DNA of 64,000 nt from an uncultured bacterium. GTDB taxonomy: Bacteria > Bacillota > Clostridia > Lachnospirales > Lachnospiraceae. Of this stretch, positions 8,694 through 17,326 are shown one piece after another. The notes under the pieces were generated by a model that saw only the letters and a list, made by a program, of their open reading frames with translations, was not told where the DNA came from and searched no databases. The first letter of the stretch is position 1. Every line of letters begins with the position of its first letter. The DNA is taken from assembly GCA_947383005.1 (NCBI GenBank), contig CANDBT010000004.1, forward strand, positions 1-64,000, in the 5' to 3' direction. The position numbers and the translations under genes are program-made.

Positions 8694-9866
8694 ATGGATT
8701 CAACGATGGAGCTGTTTGAGAAGGAAAGATATGAAGATATCATAAACGTATATAAGATGCTGGAGGACGATTTGTCGAAAAAGGTGTTTTTAAACCGTCT
8801 ATTATATTCTATCAGCGAATTAAAAGAATATCTTATGCATATGGTGCGGGATTCTTATAGAGAAAAACGGGGCAAATATCATGTAAATGAAAAACTACTG
8901 CTGCTGTGCGAAAGAATATGCATGGAACGGAAACCATGCAGAATTGCCCTTTTTGGAACAGGAGATGGAGCGATAACCGTTATTCAGTTACTATATGAAT
9001 ATGGAATGCTTACGAATCCGGATGTAGAGGTGTTTTTTGTGGATAATGACAGAGGCAAACAAGGAACCCTCTATAGCCATCATAATCCGGCAATGAGGCT
9101 TCCGGTTTATCCACCCTCAAAATTGGATAACAAAGACGAAAATTTATATGTTCTGATTTCCGTAATTGATTACAATAATCACGAAGAAATTTATAATCAA
9201 TTGATGGATATGGGAATTCCGGATAATAGGGTTTTTCGCTCTATACCAGGATATGAATATAATCTGGAAAACATTTATTTTGAAAAAGGGATCATGGTTC
9301 CACGAAAAGGGGATGTTTTTTGTGACATTGGCGCATACGATATGTGGAATACGGAGCAGTTCATAAAATTTTGTCCGGAATATGGGAATGTATACGCCTT
9401 TGAGGCGGATCCGGTTTCTTTTGAAAAGTGTCAGGAAAATATAATCAAAAAACAACTATGTCGTGTAGAGGCATTTAATTTAGGCGTTTGGTCTGAGTCA
9501 TCAGAAATTTCCTTTGAAAGCGCTCCAAATGGAGAATATGGAGGATCAAGAATTTCAGAACAGGGGACTTTGGCAGTGAAGACAGTTGCTTTGGATGAAT
9601 TTCTTGCTGATAAGAAGATCGATATTATCAAGATGGATATAGAGGGAGCGGAATGGGAGGCATTAAAAGGCGCCAGAGCGATTATCGAAAAACAGAAGCC
9701 ATGTCTATGCCTGTCTGTTTATCACAAAAAATGGGATATATTGGAGCTGCCTTTATATATCAAATCGCTGAACCCGGGATATAAATTTTATATGCGGCAT
9801 CATACCTGGGGAATTTGGGATACGGTGCTGTACGCGATAGATGAAAAGCAAAGAAAACCCATATGA
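8694..9866 (+). CDS. FkbM family methyltransferase with N-terminal Rossmann module, copy 1
   Basis: The 390-residue protein starts at ATG 8694 behind AAGGAGA at 8682-8688. Residues about 80-180 are a Rossmann module (IALFGTGDGAITVIQLL, then FFVDNDRGKQG). From about residue 205 it is an FkbM-type SAM-dependent methyltransferase: DVFCDIGAYDM (SAM glycine loop), NVYAFEADPVSFEKC (acidic ribose ligand) and KMDIEGAEWEALKGA, the family signature near residue 313. FkbM enzymes O-methylate sugars or polyketide hydroxyls and are common in surface-glycan loci. The adjacent gene encodes a second enzyme of the same architecture. Methylation of the glycan assembled by the upstream transferases is the likely role. 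Confidence 0.85.
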   Translation: MDSTMELFEKERYEDIINVYKMLEDDLSKKVFLNRLLYSISELKEYLMHMVRDSYREKRGKYHVNEKLLLLCERICMERKPCRIALFGTGDGAITVIQLLYEYGMLTNPDVEVFFVDNDRGKQGTLYSHHNPAMRLPVYPPSKLDNKDENLYVLISVIDYNNHEEIYNQLMDMGIPDNRVFRSIPGYEYNLENIYFEKGIMVPRKGDVFCDIGAYDMWNTEQFIKFCPEYGNVYAFEADPVSFEKCQENIIKKQLCRVEAFNLGVWSESSEISFESAPNGEYGGSRISEQGTLAVKTVALDEFLADKKIDIIKMDIEGAEWEALKGARAIIEKQKPCLCLSVYHKKWDILELPLYIKSLNPGYKFYMRHHTWGIWDTVLYAIDEKQRKPI

Positions 9867-9878
9867 TCAGAAGAGAAC

Positions 9879-10973
9879 ATGATGAAAAATAACATGATGA
9901 AAAATAACACGAGAGAGTTATGGGAAAAGGCAGCGTATATCGATAAGAACCTGGCAGATGAAGAGACGAAATTTATTTTTGGGAACAGGCTTCTGTTCAG
10001 TATGACACAAGATATTTCATACATAAGGAACATACTGAAAGAGCTAAGCAGGTTTTCGATGGACAGGATAGCCAAAATTCCACAAAACGCGGATCTGGTT
10101 GTTTATGGCGCCGGGGCAAATTGTGATGCAGCGTTAAGTATCTGCGATTATTTTGGCAAAAAGGTAACATGTATTTGTGACCGTGATGAAAAAAAGCAGA
10201 GGGAAAGCTATTATAGAGGTGGGTTTAAGATTATTTCTCCCGATCAATTGGTGGGTGAATATGACAAGGATAAAACATTTGTTTTGATCAGTTCCACAAA
10301 ATACAAACAAGAGATCCTATGTTGGCTGTCTGGCTATTTTGTTCCGGATCATATTTTTAGCCTGTGTGGGGAAGAAACAATTTCTCCACATGGGGTTCAA
10401 TATTTTGATGAAGGTATTATACAATTAAGAGACAGGGAGGTTTTTGTGGACGGAGGGGCATATGATTTTGCTTCCAGTAAAATGTTATTAAGCAAATGTA
10501 AGGCGGAAAAGATATATGTTTTTGAACCGGACAAAGTGAATTTAGAAAAGATAAGAAACGGAATAAATGAATATAAAAATGTGAATATTTCTTTGTTTCC
10601 TAACGGTTTATGGGATAAGGAAGAAACGCTATGTTTTGAGGCAGACGGAACAATCGGTTCACATATTTCAGAAAAAGGAAATACAAAGATCCATACGGTA
10701 ACACTGGATGAAGTGGTGAAAGAAAAGGTGACTTATATAAAAATGGATATTGAAGGGGCAGAATTGAAGGCATTGACCGGGGCGGCGGGATTGATCAGGA
10801 AATATAAGCCCAAGTTAGCCATATGTGTATATCATAAGCCGGAAGATATTATAGAGATACCGGATTATATTTTGTCAATCGTCCCTGAATACAAATTATA
10901 TCTCAGACATTATTCCTGGAATGCGTCAGAAACTGTATTATATGCTGTTTTGCCAACAGGTAACGGGTATTAA
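9879..10973 (+). CDS. FkbM family methyltransferase with N-terminal Rossmann module, copy 2
   Basis: The 364-residue product has a Rossmann module (LVVYGAGANCDAALSIC, acidic end ICDRDEKKQ) followed by the FkbM domain: EVFVDGGAYDFAS near residue 190, IYVFEPDKVNLEKI, and the signature KMDIEGAELKALTGA near residue 287. The start is ambiguous. The first 30 bases are a perfect tandem duplication of a 15-base unit (ATGATGAAAAATAAC), offering starts at 9879, 9882, 9894 and 9897 with only a weak upstream purine tract. It is paralogous to the upstream methyltransferase and follows it by 12 bases. The role is probably O-methylation of a second position or sugar. Confidence 0.83.
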   Translation: MMKNNMMKNNTRELWEKAAYIDKNLADEETKFIFGNRLLFSMTQDISYIRNILKELSRFSMDRIAKIPQNADLVVYGAGANCDAALSICDYFGKKVTCICDRDEKKQRESYYRGGFKIISPDQLVGEYDKDKTFVLISSTKYKQEILCWLSGYFVPDHIFSLCGEETISPHGVQYFDEGIIQLRDREVFVDGGAYDFASSKMLLSKCKAEKIYVFEPDKVNLEKIRNGINEYKNVNISLFPNGLWDKEETLCFEADGTIGSHISEKGNTKIHTVTLDEVVKEKVTYIKMDIEGAELKALTGAAGLIRKYKPKLAICVYHKPEDIIEIPDYILSIVPEYKLYLRHYSWNASETVLYAVLPTGNGY

Positions 10974-10975
10974 AG

Positions 10976-11986
10976 ATGGATGCGAAAAATGTTTTATTGC
11001 TTACAGGCGCAACAGGTATGATCGGCGGCGCTCTTTTACGGGCTGCATGGGAAAGAAATTCGTTTAGCAGGATTGTTTTGCCGGTTAGAAATATTGATAA
11101 GGCAAAGAAAATTTATCATGATCTGCAAGAGATAAATGATCAGAGGCTGGATTTCGTAGAAACTCAGATAGAGGATCTTTGTACAAAGCAATTTCCTATG
11201 CCGGTCGATTATATTATTCACTGTGCTTGCGTAACCCAGTCCAAAGAGATGGTCACTCATCCTGTGGAAACAGCAGACAGTATTGTCATGGGAACCAAAA
11301 ATATTCTTGAGCTTGCCAAGGACAAGCAGGTTCGTTCTATGGTATATCTATCCTCTATGGAAGTATACGGAAAAACGGAAGATACGGGAACGCTGGTTCG
11401 GGAGGATCAGCTTGGCGAGATTGATTTGAAGTCTGCAAGAAGCAGTTATCCTATGGGAAAACGCATGGCAGAACATTACTGTTATCTTTACCAGCAAGAG
11501 TATGGTGTTCCGGTTAAAATTGCCAGGCTGGCACAGACTTTTGGAAAAGGGGTTAGCCCAGAGGACAAAAGAGTATATGCGCAGTTTGCCCGTGCCGTAG
11601 AAAAAAAAGAAAATATTGTTTTGAAAACGCAAGGAACGTCTATGGGGAATTACTGCTCTTTGGATGATGTAGTAGAAGGAATATTTTTTATTCTTAATAA
11701 CGGGCAGGACGGAGAGGCTTATAATGTTGTAAATGAAGCGAATACTATGCGAATTTGCGAGATGGCGGAATTGGTAGCAAAAAAGGTTGCGGGTGGCAGC
11801 ATAAAAGTGACATATGATGTCCAGGAGGGCAACCCATTTGGTTATGCGCCGGATACCGGGCTTCGATTGTCGGGTGAGAAGTTAAGGAGGCTTGGGTGGG
11901 AAGCGAAAGGAAGCCTTGAAGAGATGTATTGTGTATTGTTGCGTGATTTTGAAAATTGTTCTGTTGAAGGTTATACTTACCGTTGA
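10976..11986 (+). CDS. NAD-dependent epimerase/dehydratase (extended SDR)
   Basis: The 336-residue product is a classical extended short-chain dehydrogenase. The nucleotide-binding motif TGATGMIGGALL lies at residues 9-20, and SSMEVYG supplies the catalytic serine region. The active-site pair is in YPMGKRMAEHY (Tyr-x-x-x-Lys, near residue 157), and the substrate-domain RLAQTFG and YNVVNEAN follow. Such enzymes epimerise, dehydrate or reduce nucleotide-activated sugars in the cytosol; the exact reaction is not readable. It starts 2 bases after the methyltransferase stop and is the last gene of this operon, followed by a strong terminator. Confidence 0.85.
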   Translation: MDAKNVLLLTGATGMIGGALLRAAWERNSFSRIVLPVRNIDKAKKIYHDLQEINDQRLDFVETQIEDLCTKQFPMPVDYIIHCACVTQSKEMVTHPVETADSIVMGTKNILELAKDKQVRSMVYLSSMEVYGKTEDTGTLVREDQLGEIDLKSARSSYPMGKRMAEHYCYLYQQEYGVPVKIARLAQTFGKGVSPEDKRVYAQFARAVEKKENIVLKTQGTSMGNYCSLDDVVEGIFFILNNGQDGEAYNVVNEANTMRICEMAELVAKKVAGGSIKVTYDVQEGNPFGYAPDTGLRLSGEKLRRLGWEAKGSLEEMYCVLLRDFENCSVEGYTYR

Positions 11987-12039
11987 TGAAATCGACAGTG
12001 TCTGAGAGAGCGGTTCCGTTTCCGGCTTTACGACTTTGA

Positions 12040-12083
12040 CCTGCGGCTGTTTGCAATAGGCAGCCGCAGGTTTTGCTGTTTTT
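12040..12083 (+). terminator. intrinsic terminator closing the first glycan cluster
   Basis: A perfect 10-bp stem (CCTGCGGCTG at 12040-12049 with CAGCCGCAGG at 12061-12070) with an 11-base loop is followed directly by a T-rich run (TTTTGCTGTTTTT). This is a textbook rho-independent terminator 54 bases after the epimerase stop. Confidence 0.9.
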
Positions 12084-12209
12084 ACGCACACATTCCTGTT
12101 TGGTTGCCAATGCTGGCCAAAGTTCGTAAAGAAAAGGCAGCAATGTAAAAAATTACATCAGGTGTTGGGCAATTTTAAAAGATAAGAGCTGTATTTCAGC
12201 TATTAATTG

Positions 12210-12218
12210 TGGTATAGT
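12210..12218 (+). promoter_or_regulatory. candidate extended -10 promoter for the NlpC/P60 gene
   Basis: TGGTATAGT at 12210-12218 is an extended -10 box (TGn followed by a one-mismatch TATAAT). The -35 position about 17 bases upstream is poor, as is usual when the TG extension is present. It lies after the terminator and about 210 bases before the next start codon, so transcription from here would include the structured leader that follows. Confidence 0.45.
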
Positions 12219-12257
12219 GTTTGTATCTATAAAGATAATTCGTCCTATGGAGAACAA

Positions 12258-12401
12258 AGAATCCTGATTTGCAGGATTCTCCGCCTGCGGCGGGTCGCTT
12301 TGGCGACATGAACCCTCTCCGCCGCAGTGCGATCCTGCCGGAGGGCTTTTGCTTTATAGGACGCAATTTCCTATGACAGAATAAAGCCCTACGGGCAGGA
12401 T
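12258..12401 (+). ncRNA. highly structured leader or nested-palindrome element upstream of the NlpC/P60 gene
   Basis: Three consecutive structures fill this 144-base stretch. Hairpin 1 pairs AGAATCCTG (12258-12266) with CAGGATTCT (12272-12280). Hairpin 2 pairs CTGCGGCGG (12285-12293) with CCGCCGCAG (12319-12327), with an inner GTCGC/GCGAC stem. Hairpin 3 is a three-tier stem: ATCCTGCC/GGCAGGAT (12332-12339/12394-12401), AGGGCTTT/AAAGCCCT (12342-12349/12383-12390) and ATAGGA/TCCTAT (12356-12361/12369-12374). The ATCCTG and CAGGAT blocks of hairpins 1 and 3 could exchange partners. It may be a cis-acting leader RNA or a dispersed palindromic repeat; I do not recognise a named family. The gap 11987-12429 holds otherwise only the terminator and the promoter. 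Confidence 0.55.
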
Positions 12402-12429
12402 AATACTGTGGAGGAAAGGAAGAGATAGA

Positions 12430-14340
12430 ATGAGACAACGTTTGTGGGCAGTGGTTGCGATGCTGTTTGTGGGCAGCGGAATCTATGCCATTTCTACATA
12501 TTGTACTACCGGCTGGGGACAGGCATTTTTTTACGAGTCGGTTTTGGCAGCAGAGGAGGATCAGGAAGGGGAAGGGAAAGCGGGAACAGAAGCAGCAGAA
12601 GATGTGAAAGAAATTTTGGCAGACGGAAAAGGGGAATTTCCCCTTTCGGGAAGTATACCAAACGAGGATGATCATGTTGTACATGAGCCTGCGCCGGGAG
12701 AATTGAATTTAGCTTATGTTTTTCCTGATGGAGCAGATAGCCAAGATCCGGCGCAAAGCTATGCGGGGATGGTTTATGAAAAACTGGCATCTAAAGATGC
12801 GGATTGGATGGGAAGCGTATATTCCTATGCAGCCAACAGCCCGGAAAAACTTGCTTCCAGGTTAGGATTATCCCGGAACAGGGTGCTGGGAAAGTATAAT
12901 CGCAACAATAAATCTCATGATCGGGAAAATTCCGATAGCTGGGTTATTGATACGTTTCGGGATATCCGGATATCGGTTACAAACGGGGACGGGAAGCCGG
13001 TTCCTGTATGTGCCAACGGAAAAGAAATTATGGCGATGGCGAATGTCTATGGTTTTTTCCACGACGCAAAGGATTGGGAAGCTTTTGAAGATTATTGTAT
13101 GCGGCTCTGGGAAAAATCACATTCTTTTTCCGTGTCTATGTCCGAGATTTATTATTGCGATGGAGATTGTATCAATGAGGAAGGACAAGAGCGGGAAAGC
13201 TGGGCATGGGAGAATGAAGACAGGACAGAAAGAACGGAGAGCGGCGGAATTACGGAAGAAATGGGAAACGGCGAGAACAAGGAAAGAACAGGTAGTGATG
13301 AAAATACAGAAGGTACGGAGAAGCCGGGAAATACAGAAGGTATAGAGAGTTCCGGAAATACAGAAGACAACAGAAAGAAAGAGAATAGCGAAAACAAAGA
13401 AAATAGCGAAAACAAAGAAAATACCGAAAACGAAGAAATTACGGAAAACGAGGAAATTACCCAAAATATAAAGAATACCGAGAATAAAGAGAATACAGAA
13501 AGTAAAGAGAATGCGGAAAATCCAGAAGAGATAAAAAACATAGAAACGGCGATAAGGGAAACATCAAATTTAGCTTCGGATTCCGACGTCAAGCCAATGA
13601 ATGAAAAACCGGAAATATTATGTCCGGGGCACATAGACTTAATTGTCAATATGAAGATTTTGGGGCTGGATGAGAACAGGGGGTTATTTGCGGCAGATGA
13701 CATCGGCAATAAAAAAGAGAGTTTCCGGGAAAACGGATGGCAGGGATGGAACCAATATACAAAGGCATCCGTGAAGCTTTTGGCCAGTCAGGATTGGTAT
13801 AAACGTTATGGATTGTCCCTTCCAGTATTTTCGCTGTCGGCTCCGCTCTCAGAATCAGAAATCGATGCATACATGGCCAATCTGCCCGAAGGGTTGTCCG
13901 AAACCCGAAAAGAGATTGTCCGTTTTGCTTTGGAGTCTGTCGGGCGGGTGCCGTACTATTGGGGAGGTAAAGCGTCTGCACCTGGTTATGACGGCAATTC
14001 TTTCGGGACACCGGTTTTGCCGGATACCAAGGGACGCATACTTAAGGGACTGGATTGTTCCGGGTGGATTGGCTGGGTTTATTGGTCGGCTACAGGAAAG
14101 AGGCTTCCAGAGGAGAGTACTTCCGGTTTGGCAGGATGCGGGACAAGAATATCCAGGGATCAGTTGCAGCCGGGAGATATTATTCTTCATACCGGTACGG
14201 ATGCCCATGTGATTATGTTTTTGGGATGGGCGGAGAATGGCAGTATTCAATGTATCCATGAGAGCAGCGCCGGAATAAATAATGTTACTCTGGCGGTGAG
14301 GGAGGCAAATTGGCCTTATTATATACGATTGGCGGATTGA
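12430..14340 (+). CDS. secreted NlpC/P60 family cell-wall hydrolase with acidic low-complexity linker
   Basis: The 636-residue protein starts at ATG 12430 after GGAGGAAAGGAAG. Residues about 1-30 are a membrane-targeting segment (RLWAVVAMLFVGSGIYAI) without a lipobox cysteine. Residues about 255-380 are a low-complexity Glu/Asn/Thr/Lys linker built from short repeats such as ENSENKENSENKENTEN. The C-terminal 150 residues are an NlpC/P60 papain-like domain: catalytic Cys in GLDCSGW near residue 543, His in DAHVIMFLG near 594, and a third polar position in CIHESS. YYWGGKA is also typical of the fold. It likely cleaves peptide stems of peptidoglycan outside the cell. The linker probably spans the wall. 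The 190-residue open frame seen on the other strand over the linker is a by-product of its repeats. Confidence 0.85.
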   Translation: MRQRLWAVVAMLFVGSGIYAISTYCTTGWGQAFFYESVLAAEEDQEGEGKAGTEAAEDVKEILADGKGEFPLSGSIPNEDDHVVHEPAPGELNLAYVFPDGADSQDPAQSYAGMVYEKLASKDADWMGSVYSYAANSPEKLASRLGLSRNRVLGKYNRNNKSHDRENSDSWVIDTFRDIRISVTNGDGKPVPVCANGKEIMAMANVYGFFHDAKDWEAFEDYCMRLWEKSHSFSVSMSEIYYCDGDCINEEGQERESWAWENEDRTERTESGGITEEMGNGENKERTGSDENTEGTEKPGNTEGIESSGNTEDNRKKENSENKENSENKENTENEEITENEEITQNIKNTENKENTESKENAENPEEIKNIETAIRETSNLASDSDVKPMNEKPEILCPGHIDLIVNMKILGLDENRGLFAADDIGNKKESFRENGWQGWNQYTKASVKLLASQDWYKRYGLSLPVFSLSAPLSESEIDAYMANLPEGLSETRKEIVRFALESVGRVPYYWGGKASAPGYDGNSFGTPVLPDTKGRILKGLDCSGWIGWVYWSATGKRLPEESTSGLAGCGTRISRDQLQPGDIILHTGTDAHVIMFLGWAENGSIQCIHESSAGINNVTLAVREANWPYYIRLAD

Positions 14341-14356
14341 CGGAGGGAAAATAGCG

Positions 14357-14941
14357 ATGAAGGAAGATTTGACGGAGGGGACAGTGAAGCTGTTGGAGGA
14401 ATGGATAGAGGACGCTTACCAAGCGGCTTCTGAGATTTTGGATGCAGGGAAGGTAAAGCCCGGCCAATTATTTGTAGTGGGATGTTCCACCAGTGAAATA
14501 TGCGGGGGAAGGATTGGCAGCGCTTCGAATCCGGAGGTAGCCTTGGCCGTGTTTGACGGGATTTGGCAAGCAGCCCTGGAAAGAAAGGTTTGGCTGGCGG
14601 CTCAATGCTGCGAACATCTCAACCGGGCCTTGATATTGGAACAGGAGGCGGCAGAGCGATATGGCTATGAAGTAGTGAACGTGGTTCCGCAGCCGAAAGC
14701 GGGAGGCTCTTTTGCTACGGTAGCTTACCGGGAATTTTTCCATGCGGTTGCCGTGGAGCATATCCGCGCCCATGTAGGGATGGATATTGGGGACACGCTG
14801 ATCGGTATGCACCTGAGGGATGTGGCTGTCCCGGTGAGAATCGGTATAAAAAAGATTGGCGAGGCGCATGTTGTATGTGCAAGGACCCGGGCAAAATTTG
14901 TAGGCGGGGAACGGGCAATATATGACCAGGAGAAATTGTAG
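14357..14941 (+). CDS. ywlG: YwlG/UPF0340 (TIGR01440) family protein
   Basis: The 194-residue product matches the UPF0340 family: FVVGCSTSEICGGRIGSAS near the front, then CCEHLNRALILE, VNVVPQPKAGGSFA and the C-terminal MHLRDVAVPVR and GGERAIYD. Length agrees with the family. Members are widespread in Firmicutes, cytosolic, with a Rossmann-like fold; no reaction is established. The start ATG follows the hydrolase stop by 16 bases, with GGAGGGAAA in between, so it is in the same transcript. The link to the neighbouring kinases and hydrolase is positional only. Confidence 0.85.
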   Translation: MKEDLTEGTVKLLEEWIEDAYQAASEILDAGKVKPGQLFVVGCSTSEICGGRIGSASNPEVALAVFDGIWQAALERKVWLAAQCCEHLNRALILEQEAAERYGYEVVNVVPQPKAGGSFATVAYREFFHAVAVEHIRAHVGMDIGDTLIGMHLRDVAVPVRIGIKKIGEAHVVCARTRAKFVGGERAIYDQEKL

Positions 14942-14972
14942 CAGATGAAATTTATATATGGGGGAGCAGAAG

Positions 14973-17252
14973 ATGGAACTGAATTTGTGTATGGGGTGTA
15001 TGAAAGAGATGGGGAATCGGGATGTCTGCCCTTATTGCGGCTTCCAAAAGGACAGGTATAAGCCAAATTCTTACCATCTTCCGTTAGAAACGATTTTGGC
15101 CGGTAAGTATTTGGTAGGCAGGGTGATTGGGGAGGGAGGATTTGGGATCACTTATGTCGGGTATGATTTGGTGCAGAGGGATAAAATCGCCATAAAAGAA
15201 TTTTATGTCCGGGAGCTGGCCGTCAGGGATATTCACAGTTCCGGAGGGTTAGCGATAACCGCGGGCTCCCAAAGCGGGATTTTCCAGCAGGAGAAGAGAA
15301 AATTTTTGGAGGAAGCCCAGCGTCTGGCCAGATTTTGGGGCCTTCCGGGAATCGTGGAGGTAAGGGATTTTTTCCAGGAAAACGAGACTGCTTATATTAT
15401 CATGGAATTTGTGGAGGGGCAGACGCTCCAGCAGGTGGTAGACGGGCAGGGCGGGCAGATGAGGCCGGAACAGGTGCTGGAACTGATGAAACCGGTTATG
15501 GAATCCCTGGAAAAGGTGCATCAGGCCGGACTGATCCATCGGGATATCAGTCCGGATAATATCATGATAACACCGGAAAAAAAGGGAAAGCTCATTGACT
15601 TTGGCGCTGCCAGGAATTTCATCCAAAGAGCCCAAAACATGTCGGTGATTTTAAAGCCCCATTACGCCCCGCTGGAACAGTACAGCAGCAATGGAAGGCA
15701 GGGGCCGTGGACAGACGTCTATGCCTTGTGTGCCACGATGTACCAGGCGATTACCGGGCGCCTGCCGGATCTGGCTACGGACCGCCAGGAACAGGACCGC
15801 CTGAAATATCCTTCGGAGTTGGGGATTAAGATGCCGAAAAACCAGGAAGCGGCATTGATGAAAGGGCTGTCTTTGCCCGCCGGGGAGCGTTTTCAGTCTA
15901 TGGGAGAGCTGATGAGGGCCTTGTCATCCCCGCAATTCGGTTTGGATTCCGGGAGGGAGAAAACCGGCCAGGCAGGGCGCGGATTTAAAGCGGAAATGAA
16001 GGCTGGGCAGGCGAAAAACAGAGGAAAAACAGAAATGAAGCCCCAAAGGCCAGGAAGGAGCGGGCAGTCTGCGGAAGAAAAAAAGCTCCCGGGGAAAATG
16101 ATGATAGGAGTGGGAATGTTGTGCGGATGCCTGATCCTGATCTTTTTGCTTGTGCCGGTTCTTTTTTCCCGGGAAGGAAGGCAGAATAGCGATTCGTCTG
16201 CCCGTCCGGAAGAAATGGTTTCTTCGGGAAACAGGGATGGATCTCCGGATGATGCAAAAGGATGGGGAGAAAATATCCTGATGGAAGATTACGTCAAGCC
16301 CCGCGATGAAAATAAGATGGTTTTGGGGAGCGATACCCGCAGGGAAATGATTTCCCGCATCCATTTCCTTCCCAGTTTAGCGGATGCACCGGATGACAGT
16401 TGGGATGTATCGGCCGCCGGGGACGGGGGAGTTATGGCCTGGCTTGAGCCTGACGGCGATAAATATGTTTTATACATAGCCGGGGAAGGCGGGGTCTGCG
16501 CTAACGAGAAAAGCAATGGGATTTTTGCCTTCTATACGGAAATGACGGATATCGATTTTGGATCGTGTTTTGACACTTCCCAGACGAAAGACATGAGTGC
16601 GATGTTCAGCGGCTGTGAAAGCCTGGCCGAACTGGATTTAAGCAGTTTTGACACCCGGCAGGTGACGGATATGGGATTTATGTTCCAGAACTGTAAGAGG
16701 CTGGGCAAATTGGATTTAAGCAGCTTTGACACTTCCCGAGTGACGGATATGACCCATATGTTCCTGGGAATGGAAAAGCTGGCTGATTTGGATATCCGCC
16801 ATTTTGACACTTCCCAGGTGACGGATATGAGCTGGATGTTTGAGAATTGCAGCAGCCTGAAGCGCCTGGATGTCAGCCATTTTGACACTTCCCAGGTAAC
16901 CGGTATGAGGGGCATGTTTTTCTTGTGCGGCGGATTGGAGGAATTGGATGTCAGTCATTTTAATACCTCCCAGGTAACGGATATGGGCAATATGTTTGAT
17001 AATTGCAGCAGTTTGGCACAACTGGACGTCAGCCATTTTGATACCTCCCAGGTGACGGATATGGGGGACATGTTTGAAGAGTGCAGCAGTTTAACGCGGC
17101 TGGATGTCACTCATTTTAATACTTCCCAGGTAACGAATATGAATGGCATGTTTAGGGGATGCAGCGCGTTGGCAGAACTGGATACCAGCGGTTTCGATAA
17201 AACGAAGGTGGAAGATGACGGGCAGATGATGGAAAGGACCATTTGGGAGTAA
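14973..17252 (+). CDS. receptor-like Ser/Thr protein kinase with DUF285 (BspA-like) ectodomain, copy 1
   Basis: The start is ATG 14973, preceded by GGGGGAG at 14960-14966; the ATG at 14958 overlaps that site, and the paralogue downstream begins with the same MELNLCMGCM. The 759-residue protein begins with a zinc-ribbon-like CMGCM/CPYCGF. A Hanks-type kinase domain follows: IGEGGFGITYVG glycine loop, catalytic Lys in IAIKEFY near residue 73, HRDISPDN near 188 and DFGAAR near 208. Then come a basic low-complexity linker and one membrane segment (about 374-398, GMLCGCLILIFLLVPVLF). The C-terminal 225 residues are about eight 24-residue DUF285 repeats of the form FDTSQVTDMxxMF. Topology predicts a cytosolic kinase and an external sensor or adhesion domain, so outer signals could control phosphorylation inside. 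Targets are unknown. Confidence 0.88.
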   Translation: MELNLCMGCMKEMGNRDVCPYCGFQKDRYKPNSYHLPLETILAGKYLVGRVIGEGGFGITYVGYDLVQRDKIAIKEFYVRELAVRDIHSSGGLAITAGSQSGIFQQEKRKFLEEAQRLARFWGLPGIVEVRDFFQENETAYIIMEFVEGQTLQQVVDGQGGQMRPEQVLELMKPVMESLEKVHQAGLIHRDISPDNIMITPEKKGKLIDFGAARNFIQRAQNMSVILKPHYAPLEQYSSNGRQGPWTDVYALCATMYQAITGRLPDLATDRQEQDRLKYPSELGIKMPKNQEAALMKGLSLPAGERFQSMGELMRALSSPQFGLDSGREKTGQAGRGFKAEMKAGQAKNRGKTEMKPQRPGRSGQSAEEKKLPGKMMIGVGMLCGCLILIFLLVPVLFSREGRQNSDSSARPEEMVSSGNRDGSPDDAKGWGENILMEDYVKPRDENKMVLGSDTRREMISRIHFLPSLADAPDDSWDVSAAGDGGVMAWLEPDGDKYVLYIAGEGGVCANEKSNGIFAFYTEMTDIDFGSCFDTSQTKDMSAMFSGCESLAELDLSSFDTRQVTDMGFMFQNCKRLGKLDLSSFDTSRVTDMTHMFLGMEKLADLDIRHFDTSQVTDMSWMFENCSSLKRLDVSHFDTSQVTGMRGMFFLCGGLEELDVSHFNTSQVTDMGNMFDNCSSLAQLDVSHFDTSQVTDMGDMFEECSSLTRLDVTHFNTSQVTNMNGMFRGCSALAELDTSGFDKTKVEDDGQMMERTIWE
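16567..17200 (+). repeat. tandem 72-bp repeats encoding DUF285 units, copy 1
   Basis: About eight successive 72-bp units, each starting near TTTTGACACTTCCCAGGTGA and encoding FDTSQVTDM, lie at the end of the first kinase gene. They differ by point changes but stay in frame, so unequal recombination could change the number. They are coding repeats and not a CRISPR array: there are no unique spacers. Confidence 0.8.
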
Positions 17253-17326
17253 GCCATGGGCGGATACGGCTGCAGGAAAATTGTGTGGACAGGTGATGCT
17301 TGAAACTCTGGGAAAGGAATGCGGAT

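Noticed and set aside
13152-13709. Long open frame on the minus strand (185 codons, Ser/Phe-rich) opposite the NlpC/P60 linker
   Set aside because: It is the reverse reading of the repetitive Glu/Asn/Thr/Lys linker; no ribosome binding site and composition fully explained by the repeats.
16567-17200. Regular repeats that could suggest a CRISPR array
   Set aside because: The 72-bp units are coding DUF285 repeats without unique spacers, in frame with a kinase gene.
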